A stretch of 6,073 nt of DNA from Anaerolineae bacterium (GCA_017303735.1 JAFLCF010000237.1:1-6073), one strand, 5' to 3'. Positions 1-5,441 are shown, counted from the stretch's first letter. Translations and numbers: made by a program. Notes: generated by a model from the letters alone, not told the origin.

Positions 1-42
1 TGCGCCGAATACGATCCAAATAAGAATGTCTGTCAAAGTCAT
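1..42 (-). CDS. GlsB/YeaQ/YmgE-type small membrane protein, N-terminal fragment (partial)
   Basis: Only the first 14 codons lie in the window; the gene continues past the left edge. Translation gives MTLTDILIWIVFGA, the start of a hydrophobic helix. Proteins of the GlsB/YeaQ/YmgE (transglycosylase-associated) family begin in just this way: a short polar start, then 'ILxWIxxGxxAGxLA'. They are roughly 80-100-residue multi-helix inner-membrane proteins linked to general or envelope stress, without a settled biochemical function. The start is well supported: an ideal GGAGG (48-52) sits 5 bases before the ATG, and a TATAAT box lies about 33 bases upstream. The family call is an inference from very few residues; another small membrane protein is possible. 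That a gene starts here is considerably surer than its name. Confidence 0.55.
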   Translation of the reverse strand, partial: MTLTDILIWIVFGA

Positions 43-74
43 GTCTGCCTCCGAAATTGGTTTAAGTTTCGCGA

Positions 75-105
75 ATTATAACGTAGACTTTTAACCCGTG
101 ATCAA
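75..105 (-). promoter_or_regulatory. Promoter of the left-edge membrane-protein gene
   Basis: Reading leftward, a perfect TATAAT is at 80..75 and a TTGATC (4 of 6 to TTGACA) at 105..100. The spacer is 19 bases, longer than the ideal 17. Predicted transcription starts near 68, giving a leader of about 26 bases that holds the GGAGG site. The -35 lies inside the last codons of the histidine phosphatase gene, so this gene can be transcribed separately from the operon upstream. No hairpin terminator is seen between the two genes, so read-through may also reach it. Confidence 0.55.
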
Positions 106-840
106 TTCAGCGGGCAGATGATTGGTGTTATTGGTGTAACAGATCGACACATAATCGTTACGGAAATCAAAGCGGCTGATGGAGCAGTTGTTGAGCAGGA
201 ACCATGAGCGGAGACCATGTGCGCCCTGCCGCCAGGGAAGTTGCAAGACCGCGCACATGAAGCGCATGAAAAATCCGCCATGGCTGACGAAGACAATGCG
301 CTCTTCGGGTTGACCTTCTTTGTCACCATGTTTTGCCAGCAGTTCAGCCAGCACTTTATCGGCGCGCGGCTGGCGTTGCGGCTCATCTTCAAAGGGACGA
401 TGATGCCACCAACCCGATTCATCTAACGAATCAGGTAATTTCATTTCAGGAAAATTTTTCTCAAAGAAAGAGCGCGGCTTGCCTGCCAAGCCTTTAAAGC
501 GTTCCTCTTCTTCGCGTTCGTAGATGCCGCCTTCTTCGTGAATATCCACCCAGGCTTCGAATGGGATGTTTCCCAACGCGCGCGCGGTGTACGAGGCGGT
601 CTCTGTGGCGCGTTCCATCAGGCTGGCGTAGATGTGTGTAAAGCCAAAGCCGAATTGATTTTGGTTATTCCATGAATCGGGGTTGGTGAGCGTTTGGCGC
701 TCTTTCAAATATTGCGCCGTGATCTGAGCCTGTTTCTTGCCGATCTCGGTCAAGTAGGGGTCAGAGTGTTCTTTATACTGTTCATTCTCAGAGTTGGCGT
801 TATTAATGGACTGTCCGTGACGGATGAAATATAGTTGCAT
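91..840 (-). CDS. Histidine phosphatase family protein (phosphoglycerate-mutase-like)
   Basis: A 249-residue cytosolic protein of the histidine phosphatase superfamily, clan 1, which removes phosphate from small molecules or proteins through a phospho-histidine intermediate. The N-terminal signature RHGQS (residues 7-11) supplies the nucleophile His8 and the phosphate-binding Arg7. LTEIGKKQA (30-38) and the SLMERATETA segment with Arg77 (73-82) are the usual family blocks. Glu102/Glu103 in HEEGG is the likely acid, and His187 in FVSHGGF is the second catalytic histidine, so the catalytic set is complete. At 249 residues it matches cofactor-dependent PGM-like enzymes in size, but the divergent middle (about 104-160, rich in Glu/Arg/Trp) argues against calling it a glycolytic mutase; the substrate is unknown. 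It is the second gene of an operon: AAGGA in the stop region of the MFS gene serves its ATG, and the intergenic gap is 7 bases. Confidence 0.9.
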   Translation of the reverse strand: MQLYFIRHGQSINNANSENEQYKEHSDPYLTEIGKKQAQITAQYLKERQTLTNPDSWNNQNQFGFGFTHIYASLMERATETASYTARALGNIPFEAWVDIHEEGGIYEREEEERFKGLAGKPRSFFEKNFPEMKLPDSLDESGWWHHRPFEDEPQRQPRADKVLAELLAKHGDKEGQPEERIVFVSHGGFFMRFMCAVLQLPWRQGAHGLRSWFLLNNCSISRFDFRNDYVSICYTNNTNHLPAELITG

Positions 841-847
841 GGTTTCC

Positions 848-2041
848 TTATGCGATTTGAGATTTTGGAGTTGTGATGAAATACGTGGCGATCAACACGC
901 CAAATAAGATCGTGAGATATACGGGAATGGCTTCAAGCGAAATATTTTCTGCCAACACGCCTGCTAGCCCAGGGATAACCGCCGCTCCAAACCCGGCGGC
1001 GCTGATTTGCATCCCGATGGTATTCGCTGCATGTTGATCGCCAACGCGTAAGCTGGTGAGCGAGACCAAAGCGGGGAAGATGGGTGCTAGCGCGAATCCA
1101 ATAATGGATACGGCGATGATGCTGGCTGTGGGGAAGGGATTCCACCAAAGGAGCACGGCTCCACACGCCGCCGCAACCTGCCCCAACACCAGCAAGTTTT
1201 TCACTCCCAGACGGCGAGTCAGCAAACCTGCCAGAATGCGCCCAAGCGTGAAGGTTGCCCAATAACTTCCAGACCAGAGTCCAGCTATTTCTGTAGGAAC
1301 ATTTCTGGACAGAGTCAGAAGCGAGTAGGTCCAACTTCCAAATGAGACTTCGATGCCAGTGTAGATGAAGAACATCAGCAGACTCATCCACACGCTTGAT
1401 TGTTTTAACGTCTCGCCGATGGGGGTGTTGTAATCGGTGAGACGCATTTCTTTTTTCTCTTCTTCATGCGGCAACTCAGGAGTTCGCTGCCACATGCGCA
1501 GTGTGAGGAGAAAACAACCCGCCAAAAGGATCTGAGCCGTGCCCACGTTTTGATAACCCCAGTGCCAATCGTTGTACCAGTTCAAGCCTGCCGTCATGAT
1601 CAGCGGACCGAGAGTGACACCGACGCCAAAGCTGGCATGTAACCATTGCATCAATCCTTCGCCGAAATGCGAAGCGATGTAGGTGTTGAGCCCGGCGTCA
1701 ATGGCACCGGCACCCAAGCCTGCTACTACGCCCAACAGTACCATCATCCACCAGGCAGGGACGAGGGTGTAGCCAATTAGCCCGGCGCCTGTTAGAAAGC
1801 AACTGGCTGCCAAGGTGCCGCCGACTCCCAGTTTGGCGATCAACTTTCCGCTGAGAAAGCTGGAGGTGATATATCCGCTGGTGCTGGCAACCAATAAAAT
1901 GCCGAGGGCATCGAGGCGCAGTGAGAAGGTCTCACGAATGGAGGGCCAAGCCACGCCGAGCAAGCCATCTGGCAGCCCGAGCGAGATGAAGGCGATGAAA
2001 GAGAGCAGGATCAAACCGATGTATGCGCGATATTTGTTCAC
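848..2041 (-). CDS. MFS transporter, 12-helix, substrate unknown
   Basis: A 397-residue integral membrane protein with the length and hydrophobic pattern of a major facilitator superfamily permease: six helices, a charged cytoplasmic loop (about residues 185-215, with PHEEEKKEMRL), then six more. The first helix runs into SLGLPDGLLGVAWPSI (about 21-36). After helix 2 comes SGKLIAKLGVGG, the variant of MFS motif A, with a second copy in the C-terminal half (AGLLTRRLGVKN). These features fit secondary import or export driven by an ion gradient; nothing visible fixes the substrate. The start is GTG, chosen because AAAGGA lies 7 bases upstream and a promoter lies just beyond. It is the first gene of a leftward operon with the histidine phosphatase, so the phosphatase may act on something the permease moves, but that is inference. 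No truncation or frameshift is seen. Confidence 0.9.
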   Translation of the reverse strand: MNKYRAYIGLILLSFIAFISLGLPDGLLGVAWPSIRETFSLRLDALGILLVASTSGYITSSFLSGKLIAKLGVGGTLAASCFLTGAGLIGYTLVPAWWMMVLLGVVAGLGAGAIDAGLNTYIASHFGEGLMQWLHASFGVGVTLGPLIMTAGLNWYNDWHWGYQNVGTAQILLAGCFLLTLRMWQRTPELPHEEEKKEMRLTDYNTPIGETLKQSSVWMSLLMFFIYTGIEVSFGSWTYSLLTLSRNVPTEIAGLWSGSYWATFTLGRILAGLLTRRLGVKNLLVLGQVAAACGAVLLWWNPFPTASIIAVSIIGFALAPIFPALVSLTSLRVGDQHAANTIGMQISAAGFGAAVIPGLAGVLAENISLEAIPVYLTILFGVLIATYFITTPKSQIA

Positions 2042-2071
2042 AATGAAATCCTTTATGGGGTTAAAACCCTC

Positions 2072-2084
2072 GCGAGTATAGCAT
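2072..2084 (-). promoter_or_regulatory. Extended -10 promoter of the MFS-phosphatase operon
   Basis: Leftward sequence ATGCTATACTCGC contains TGC-TATACT, an extended -10 box (2083..2075). Predicted transcription starts near 2068, which leaves a leader of about 27 bases containing AAAGGA. No good -35 is seen at the right distance, as expected for an extended -10 promoter; that position lies in the terminator hairpin of the upstream gene. The same 13 bases occur before brnT. Confidence 0.6.
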
Positions 2085-2085
2085 C

Positions 2086-2118
2086 AAAAATCCCCGCCAG
2101 ATTTAGGAGGGGATTTTT
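2086..2118 (-). terminator. Intrinsic terminator (possibly bidirectional) between brnT and the MFS operon
   Basis: AAAAATCCCC (2086-2095) pairs perfectly with GGGGATTTTT (2109-2118). After one mismatch, CC (2097-2098) pairs with GG (2106-2107), leaving a 7-base loop. A GC-rich core flanked by A and T runs makes a rho-independent terminator that can work on either strand. On the minus strand it ends transcription from brnT directly before the extended -10 box of the MFS operon, so the two units are insulated. Confidence 0.75.
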
Positions 2119-2144
2119 AGTTCGTCTAAAAAAACCGTGAAAGA

Positions 2145-2214
2145 TGTCACCCTGAGCGCCAGCGAAGGGTCTCTTAGATAATCCTAGAGATTCTTCGCTT
2201 CGCTCAGAATGACA
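2145..2214. repeat. Imperfect palindromic repeat (GAGCGAAGCGAAG type) after brnT
   Basis: Left arm 2145-2176 begins TGTCACCCTGAGCG and the right arm, read on the opposite strand from 2214, begins TGTCATTCTGAGCGAAGCG. The arms stay complementary through AGCGAAG and TCTC, with an unpaired tip of roughly 8-10 bases. Differences are one extra base in the left arm (GCGCCAGCG against GCGAAGCG) and two CC/TT-type and GG/AA-type substitutions, which leave G-U pairs on one strand or the other. It looks like a dispersed REP/MITE-like element whose arms are of two variants. It begins 8 bases past the brnT stop codon, so it would form a long hairpin in the 3' end of the brnT message. No ORF lies inside. 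Confidence 0.75.
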
Positions 2215-2222
2215 TTAATAGT

Positions 2223-2552
2223 TCACTTGATCTGATACACAATTCGGGTCTTGTCGTCTGCGCTATCTTTGTAATTCTGACGTTCTCTGTGTGTGGCGAG
2301 TCTTGCGCCGATGATGTGAATGACTCCATCTACCCGGGTGAAGAAGCAGGTCAGGTGACGTTTGGTCGCTGGCGCACGTCCGATGACGATCTCGCGCATC
2401 TCTTTTTGTGAGTGTTCAAGGTCGTTGTGATAGATGGCATGCTTATCATTGAAAATGGTCGAGGCTTCGCCGAAGGAGACGCCGTACTTGGCTTCATTGC
2501 GCGCGGCTTTGTCTTCGTCCCATTTGAATTGAAGAGCTTTTTGTTTTTTCAT
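2223..2552 (-). CDS. brnT: BrnT family ribonuclease toxin, no adjacent BrnA
   Basis: A 109-residue soluble protein of the BrnT family: RelE-fold toxins that cleave RNA and are normally held inactive by the DNA-binding antitoxin BrnA, encoded just downstream. Family blocks are in order: FKWDEDKAARNEAKYGVSFGEA (9-30, split here as FKWDEDKAARN plus EAKYGVSFGEA), the acidic IFNDKHAI turn (33-40), IVIGRA (55-60), and the C-terminal IIGARLATHRERQNY (80-94) carrying the conserved basic residues. About 15 residues follow that block (KDSADDKTRIVYQIK), longer than a minimal BrnT. The usual partner is missing: downstream come a palindromic repeat, a terminator and the MFS operon. There is no Shine-Dalgarno site before the ATG, and a -10 box ends 6 bases upstream, so the message is probably leaderless. 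It may be solitary, tolerated by weak expression, or served by a distant antitoxin. Family call strong; activity unknown. Confidence 0.88.
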   Translation of the reverse strand: MKKQKALQFKWDEDKAARNEAKYGVSFGEASTIFNDKHAIYHNDLEHSQKEMREIVIGRAPATKRHLTCFFTRVDGVIHIIGARLATHRERQNYKDSADDKTRIVYQIK

Positions 2553-2555
2553 AGG

Positions 2556-2568
2556 GCGAGTATAGCAT
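2556..2568 (-). promoter_or_regulatory. Extended -10 promoter of brnT, giving a leaderless transcript
   Basis: Leftward ATGCTATACTCGC contains TGC-TATACT (2567..2559). Only CGCCCT separates the box from the ATG at 2552, so the normal start distance places the first transcribed base at or next to the A of the start codon. The lack of any purine-rich ribosome site fits a leaderless message. The -35 position falls at the edge of the palindromic repeat 2586-2644 and shows no consensus. Confidence 0.6.
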
Positions 2569-2585
2569 GACTATCTCGTGATGCA

Positions 2586-2644
2586 GCCACAGAGCCCACA
2601 GAGATCATGAGTTTTTTCTCAATGAGCTCAGTGTTCTCTGTGGC
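2586..2644. repeat. Imperfect palindromic repeat (CACAGAG type) between the LamG-like gene and brnT
   Basis: GCCACAGAG (2586-2594) and CTCTGTGGC (2636-2644) are perfect inverted copies. Inside them CAC, GAG, TCAT and GAG also pair with the right arm, broken by a two-base and two single-base mismatches and one extra T, closing on a TTTTTT loop (2612-2617). The left arm also holds CACAGAG twice as a short direct repeat (2589-2595 region and 2598-2603). This resembles the CACAGAG-rich palindromes scattered in many bacterial genomes. It lies in the 147-base gap between the LamG-like gene and brnT. No T run follows the stem on the minus strand, so it is not a classic terminator, though it could slow or end transcription. 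Confidence 0.7.
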
Positions 2645-2699
2645 AAAACTGCTTTTAGCCCATTTTTTGGGACACTCTTCTTCGTTTGTGTTGATAAAG

Positions 2700-3488
2700 T
2701 TACGGCAATTCCCAAACGCGGAAGTTATCGAACTGCACGGTTTGAATGCCAGACTCATCCGAAGCCTTCCCAAAGAGAAAGCCCACGTCACCCGAAACAA
2801 TTTCGGGGTAGGTTAAGAGGCGTTCTTCCATCAGATCACCGTTGACGTACAGGCGCATGACCTGCCCGAAGCGCTCCACACGCACGCGGTGTAAAAATCC
2901 ATCGGCGGTGGAAGGGTCGAAGTCTTTGCGGTCCCAATTGAAAGAGGGCAGGGAGGCGTAGAGATCGTCGAAGAAAAAAGTATCGGCGGCGCCGATGCCC
3001 GAAGCAAAGTACTGGTTGAATTTTTCCCCTTCTGCTTTCTCTTTGTAGTTGTAGGCGATGCCGCAATAGGTGCCATTGTTGGCGCAATCCACTTCAGCGA
3101 CAAAGTCTGTGAGGTTGAGATTGCTGAACAGGATCGTATTTCCATTCCAGGGGACGATGACTTCGGGGATGCCATCGCGATAGTAGGGGTCGAGGTCTTC
3201 ACCAAATTCGTTGACGAGGGGCGTGCCTTCTTCGAATGTGTTTTCATAGACGAGGGTCATGTTCTGCATGCGCGCCTCGATCTCAGACCAGGTGGCGGTT
3301 GCGGTTCCGGCTGCCTGTTGCGTAGCGACAACGGCGGTGGCGTTATCTATGGCTTGTTGGGTGTCTATGGCTTTGAACTCGGCTTGCGCTTCGTCTGAAT
3401 TTGCCCAGTTGACGAAGAGCATTCCGGCTCCACACAGACAGATAATGGCGATGACAATTCCAATTGCGATCTTAACTCCACGTGACAT
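2700..3488 (-). CDS. Single-pass membrane protein with extracellular LamG/ConA-like domain
   Basis: A 262-residue protein starting MSRGVKIAIG. One membrane helix (about residues 5-27) anchors it with the body outside. A stalk (about 32-75) rich in Ala, Gln and Thr (TAVVATQQAAGTATA) follows, then a beta-rich domain (about 80-262) that resembles the LamG/concanavalin-like jelly-roll fold. Clues are the early ENTFEEG strand, HRVRVERFGQVMRLYVNGDL (200-219) and the closing QFDNFRVWEL (252-261), typical of the last strands. Cys135 and Cys142 could form a disulfide. Such domains usually bind glycans; no catalytic residues are evident, so a binding or surface role is inferred. The frame stays open to 3743, but the ATG at 3488 is chosen because AGGAG (3497-3501) lies 8 bases upstream, a TATAAT box lies just beyond, and the protein then starts directly at the membrane helix. 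Confidence 0.75.
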   Translation of the reverse strand: MSRGVKIAIGIVIAIICLCGAGMLFVNWANSDEAQAEFKAIDTQQAIDNATAVVATQQAAGTATATWSEIEARMQNMTLVYENTFEEGTPLVNEFGEDLDPYYRDGIPEVIVPWNGNTILFSNLNLTDFVAEVDCANNGTYCGIAYNYKEKAEGEKFNQYFASGIGAADTFFFDDLYASLPSFNWDRKDFDPSTADGFLHRVRVERFGQVMRLYVNGDLMEERLLTYPEIVSGDVGFLFGKASDESGIQTVQFDNFRVWELP

Positions 3489-3518
3489 AAAAGCTTCTCC
3501 TAAGGTGTGTTTTGCCCA

Positions 3519-3524
3519 ATTATA
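3519..3524 (-). promoter_or_regulatory. -10 box of the LamG-like membrane protein gene
   Basis: A perfect TATAAT reads leftward from 3524 to 3519. Predicted transcription starts near 3512, about 24 bases before the ATG, and the leader contains AGGAG at 3497-3501. No clear -35 is seen, and the region where it should be overlaps the oppositely directed promoter at 3550-3555. Confidence 0.55.
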
Positions 3525-3549
3525 GTAGTTCGCGTAAAAATGCCTGCGG

Positions 3550-3555
3550 TACAAT
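3550..3555 (+). promoter_or_regulatory. -10 box of the 99-residue membrane protein gene, near-leaderless
   Basis: TACAAT (5 of 6 to TATAAT) ends 8 bases before the ATG at 3564. Transcription would begin at or within a base or two of the start codon. There is no Shine-Dalgarno sequence in the intervening CGTACTAG. The -35 region is weak and lies over the opposite-strand TATAAT, so the two divergent units share control DNA. Confidence 0.45.
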
Positions 3556-3563
3556 CGTACTAG

Positions 3564-3863
3564 ATGAACCGTAAACTCTTTGTCTTCATCTTCTCTCTTG
3601 TGTTGACCATCCTTCTCGCACAGTTGCCGACCTTCCCATATCTCTCTGAAACACGTGAAATTCTTGAGGATGGTGAAAACCTGTACCAGATGTGGAGTTT
3701 TGTTTCCATGCCGAGCTATTATGAAAATGCCCGCTTTGCCCAATCCGGCTGGCTGGAGTCGACTTGGAATAATTATTTGATTTTAGGAGTGGTGAATCAT
3801 GTGGGGTTGGTTTTGGTCTTTTTTTTGTTACGAAGGGTTTTTATTAAATTTACAAACAAGTAG
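3564..3863 (+). CDS. Small two-helix membrane protein of unknown function
   Basis: A 99-residue protein that I do not recognise. It has one hydrophobic helix at the N-terminus (about residues 5-21, FVFIFSLVLTILLAQL) and another near the C-terminus (about 72-90, ILGVVNHVGLVLVFFLLRR), followed by a basic tail (RRVFIKFTNK). Between them is a polar loop of roughly 50 residues with Tyr, Glu and Trp (YLSETREILEDGENLYQMWS). By the positive-inside rule both ends (MNRK and RRVFIK) should be cytoplasmic and the loop outside. It is the only rightward gene in the window, divergent from the LamG-like gene and convergent with the lipoprotein gene. The start is supported by a -10 box at leaderless distance rather than by a ribosome site. 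No frameshift is seen, though the 3' part carries a run of eight T's near 3820. A role in the envelope is all that can be inferred. Confidence 0.65.
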   Translation: MNRKLFVFIFSLVLTILLAQLPTFPYLSETREILEDGENLYQMWSFVSMPSYYENARFAQSGWLESTWNNYLILGVVNHVGLVLVFFLLRRVFIKFTNK

Positions 3864-3909
3864 ATTGAATAAACCAATCAATAGAAATAATGAAATTGAA
3901 TTTGTTGTA

Positions 3910-5340
3910 CTATGGGGAAGCTTGTAATGAGTAAATAAACGCTCGTGAAAAACCTGAACGAATTACTGTTAGTAATGTGCCTTCGTTATTGAGCAATAAA
4001 CTTGAAGAAGATAATTCTAGGAAGCGAGAGGTTTCTGCTTCTGTATATGCTTCTGGTAGTAAAAATTCTTGAGTGTCGTTAGAATTCATAAATAATATTT
4101 TATCGATACTTGGTATCTCCTCAGCATTATAGAGCCATCGGTCTTCAAACTTAGGTTCATCGCTTAGTGTTATTAAGAATTCATCGTTTGAAGACCAAAT
4201 TATTTCCCCAGTTCCCTGAAAAGAAGCATCCAATTTGTTTTCTATTATTCTTGTCTCTAAGTTAAGCAAGTTTAATTTATTTACTTCATTAAATTCCTCA
4301 GCTAAAAAATAAGTCTCTATAAACCCCAGTCTTTTTTTGTCTTCAGAGAACTTCAATCTGAAAACACCATAATTAGGATTGTAAAAAAAATACGAGGCAT
4401 TATTTGCTATTAATGGAGGGTCTTCTACACCTGTCTCTAGTACTTTTTTAGTGTCGATGACAGTTTCCACTTTGTAGCTTTCTAAATTTATTACATCGAT
4501 ACCTCCATTAGATTTTCCAATAGCCAATAAACTGCTGTCGCTTGCCCATTCAAAATCTGAAACTTTTCCTACTATATTGTATTTAAATACGCTTGAAAAA
4601 GAGACCATGTCATGAACAAAGACGGTGTTTAGATTTCGTCCTATTACTGCAAAAACAAGTTTTTTTGAATCTGGGGACAAGGCTGCTATATACGGGTTAT
4701 AGGTTGATTCTATTGTAGAGAACTCAACTAAGTTTTCACCGCTTTCAATCTCTTTGATAATAATGGCATCAGGTGTTGGTATAGTTACTGTGCCTTTTTT
4801 CTTATCTACTTCTATTGAGAAGAATTCATTATCTATATATAAATTAATATCTTGCGTCCAAAGTGTTTCTCCTTTTGAAAGATTTACTGCTGATACTGCC
4901 ACTCTGTCACGAAGGCATTCGGTAGACATATATATTGGATTAAAAATCTTGCAATTAGCGTATCTTATTATTTGTATTCCTATTGTTTCTCCAGTATCGA
5001 GTGTTATATGTGATACAAAATAAGCATCTTGCACATCTCCCTCTGGTACATTAGATCTGCGTGAATTGAAATCCGAAAAGGTATTGGTAACAAACTGAGA
5101 TTGATCAATTTCCAATGAATTTACAATTGACAAGTTTTGGATTTTGTTGAATTCTATAACAACTGGTGTAGGGGTAACTGTAATTGTAGGAGTAGATGTA
5201 TTTGTGGAATAGATGGTAGGAATATGTGTATTAGTTGGAGTGCTAGTCAATTGAAGAGTTCGGGACTCAAAGTTAATACAACCCAATAAAAGGACTGCAA
5301 CAAATCCAATTGAAGAAAAGAGTTTTTTCAATTTGACCAC
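3910..5340 (-). CDS. Secreted lipoprotein with Thr/Pro linker and beta-propeller-like body
   Basis: A 476-residue envelope lipoprotein. The N-terminus has Lys residues, a hydrophobic stretch and the lipobox LLGC with Cys21 as the lipidated residue. Next is a Thr/Ser/Pro-rich linker (about 32-60, ending TVTPTPVV). The rest is beta-rich with WD40-like blade signatures spaced through it: LSPDSKKLVFAV (221-232), FEWASDSSLLAIG (263-275), LKFSEDKKRLGFI (329-341), IIWSSNDEFLIT (380-391) and LLLNNEGTLLTVI (448-460). Cys130 and Cys142 may pair. Propellers like this usually serve binding or sensing; no catalytic site is visible. The first possible start is the GTG at 5340; a TTG at 5331..5329 is at least as good, because AGGTGG lies 5 bases before it and it gives MKKLFSSIG, a textbook lipoprotein start. 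Composition is clearly more AT-rich than the genes to its left. It is a single-gene unit, convergent with the 99-residue gene. Confidence 0.75.
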   Translation of the reverse strand: MVKLKKLFSSIGFVAVLLLGCINFESRTLQLTSTPTNTHIPTIYSTNTSTPTITVTPTPVVIEFNKIQNLSIVNSLEIDQSQFVTNTFSDFNSRRSNVPEGDVQDAYFVSHITLDTGETIGIQIIRYANCKIFNPIYMSTECLRDRVAVSAVNLSKGETLWTQDINLYIDNEFFSIEVDKKKGTVTIPTPDAIIIKEIESGENLVEFSTIESTYNPYIAALSPDSKKLVFAVIGRNLNTVFVHDMVSFSSVFKYNIVGKVSDFEWASDSSLLAIGKSNGGIDVINLESYKVETVIDTKKVLETGVEDPPLIANNASYFFYNPNYGVFRLKFSEDKKRLGFIETYFLAEEFNEVNKLNLLNLETRIIENKLDASFQGTGEIIWSSNDEFLITLSDEPKFEDRWLYNAEEIPSIDKILFMNSNDTQEFLLPEAYTEAETSRFLELSSSSLLLNNEGTLLTVIRSGFSRAFIYSLQASP

Positions 5341-5350
5341 CTGATTTAAT

Positions 5351-5388
5351 ATTATATTAAACCACTCAAATCTATTGAAATTATATCA
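5351..5388 (-). promoter_or_regulatory. Promoter region of the lipoprotein gene with two -10 boxes
   Basis: Leftward, a perfect extended -10 box TGA-TATAAT lies at 5388..5380, predicting a start near 5373 and a leader of about 33 bases to the GTG. A second perfect TATAAT lies at 5356..5351, with TTTCAA (5380..5375) as a poor -35 at an 18-base spacer. It predicts a start near 5344, only a few bases before the GTG but about 13 before the alternative TTG codon. The stretch is very AT-rich, so one of the boxes may be chance; the extended box is the stronger candidate. Confidence 0.5.
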
Positions 5389-5441
5389 TCTTCTAATCGT
5401 CTCATCCCTTGCCGGACCGACCCCGATCTAGCCTCATAAAT

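Noticed and set aside
102..426. Open frames on both strands inside the histidine phosphatase gene
   Set aside because: Shadow frames of a gene with an intact catalytic set; their translations show no domain-like order.
2657..2673. Small hairpin GCCCA-TTTTT-TGGG downstream of the LamG-like gene as a terminator
   Set aside because: The stem has only about four pairs and no T run follows on the transcribed strand.
2549..2800. Leftward 83-codon frame overlapping the LamG-like gene end and the CACAGAG palindrome
   Set aside because: It runs through the repeat and into the end of a well-supported gene in another frame, with no protein-like pattern or ribosome site.
3489..3743. 85-codon N-terminal extension of the LamG-like protein frame
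   Set aside because: It lies antisense over the 99-residue gene and across both divergent promoters, lacks a ribosome site, and ends exactly where an ATG with an ideal AGGAG and a membrane helix begins.
3863..3879. GATTG...CAATC hairpin after the 99-residue gene as a terminator
   Set aside because: Five AT-rich pairs, a seven-base loop and no T run; likely chance in AT-rich DNA.
4754..5023. Rightward 89-codon frame inside the lipoprotein gene
   Set aside because: Antisense shadow within a long coding frame that has a lipobox and repeated blade motifs; no promoter or ribosome site was seen.
5159..5250. GT/GTA-rich degenerate tract as a microsatellite or CRISPR-like repeat
   Set aside because: It is explained by the Thr/Pro-rich linker codons of the lipoprotein; the units are irregular and lack spacers.
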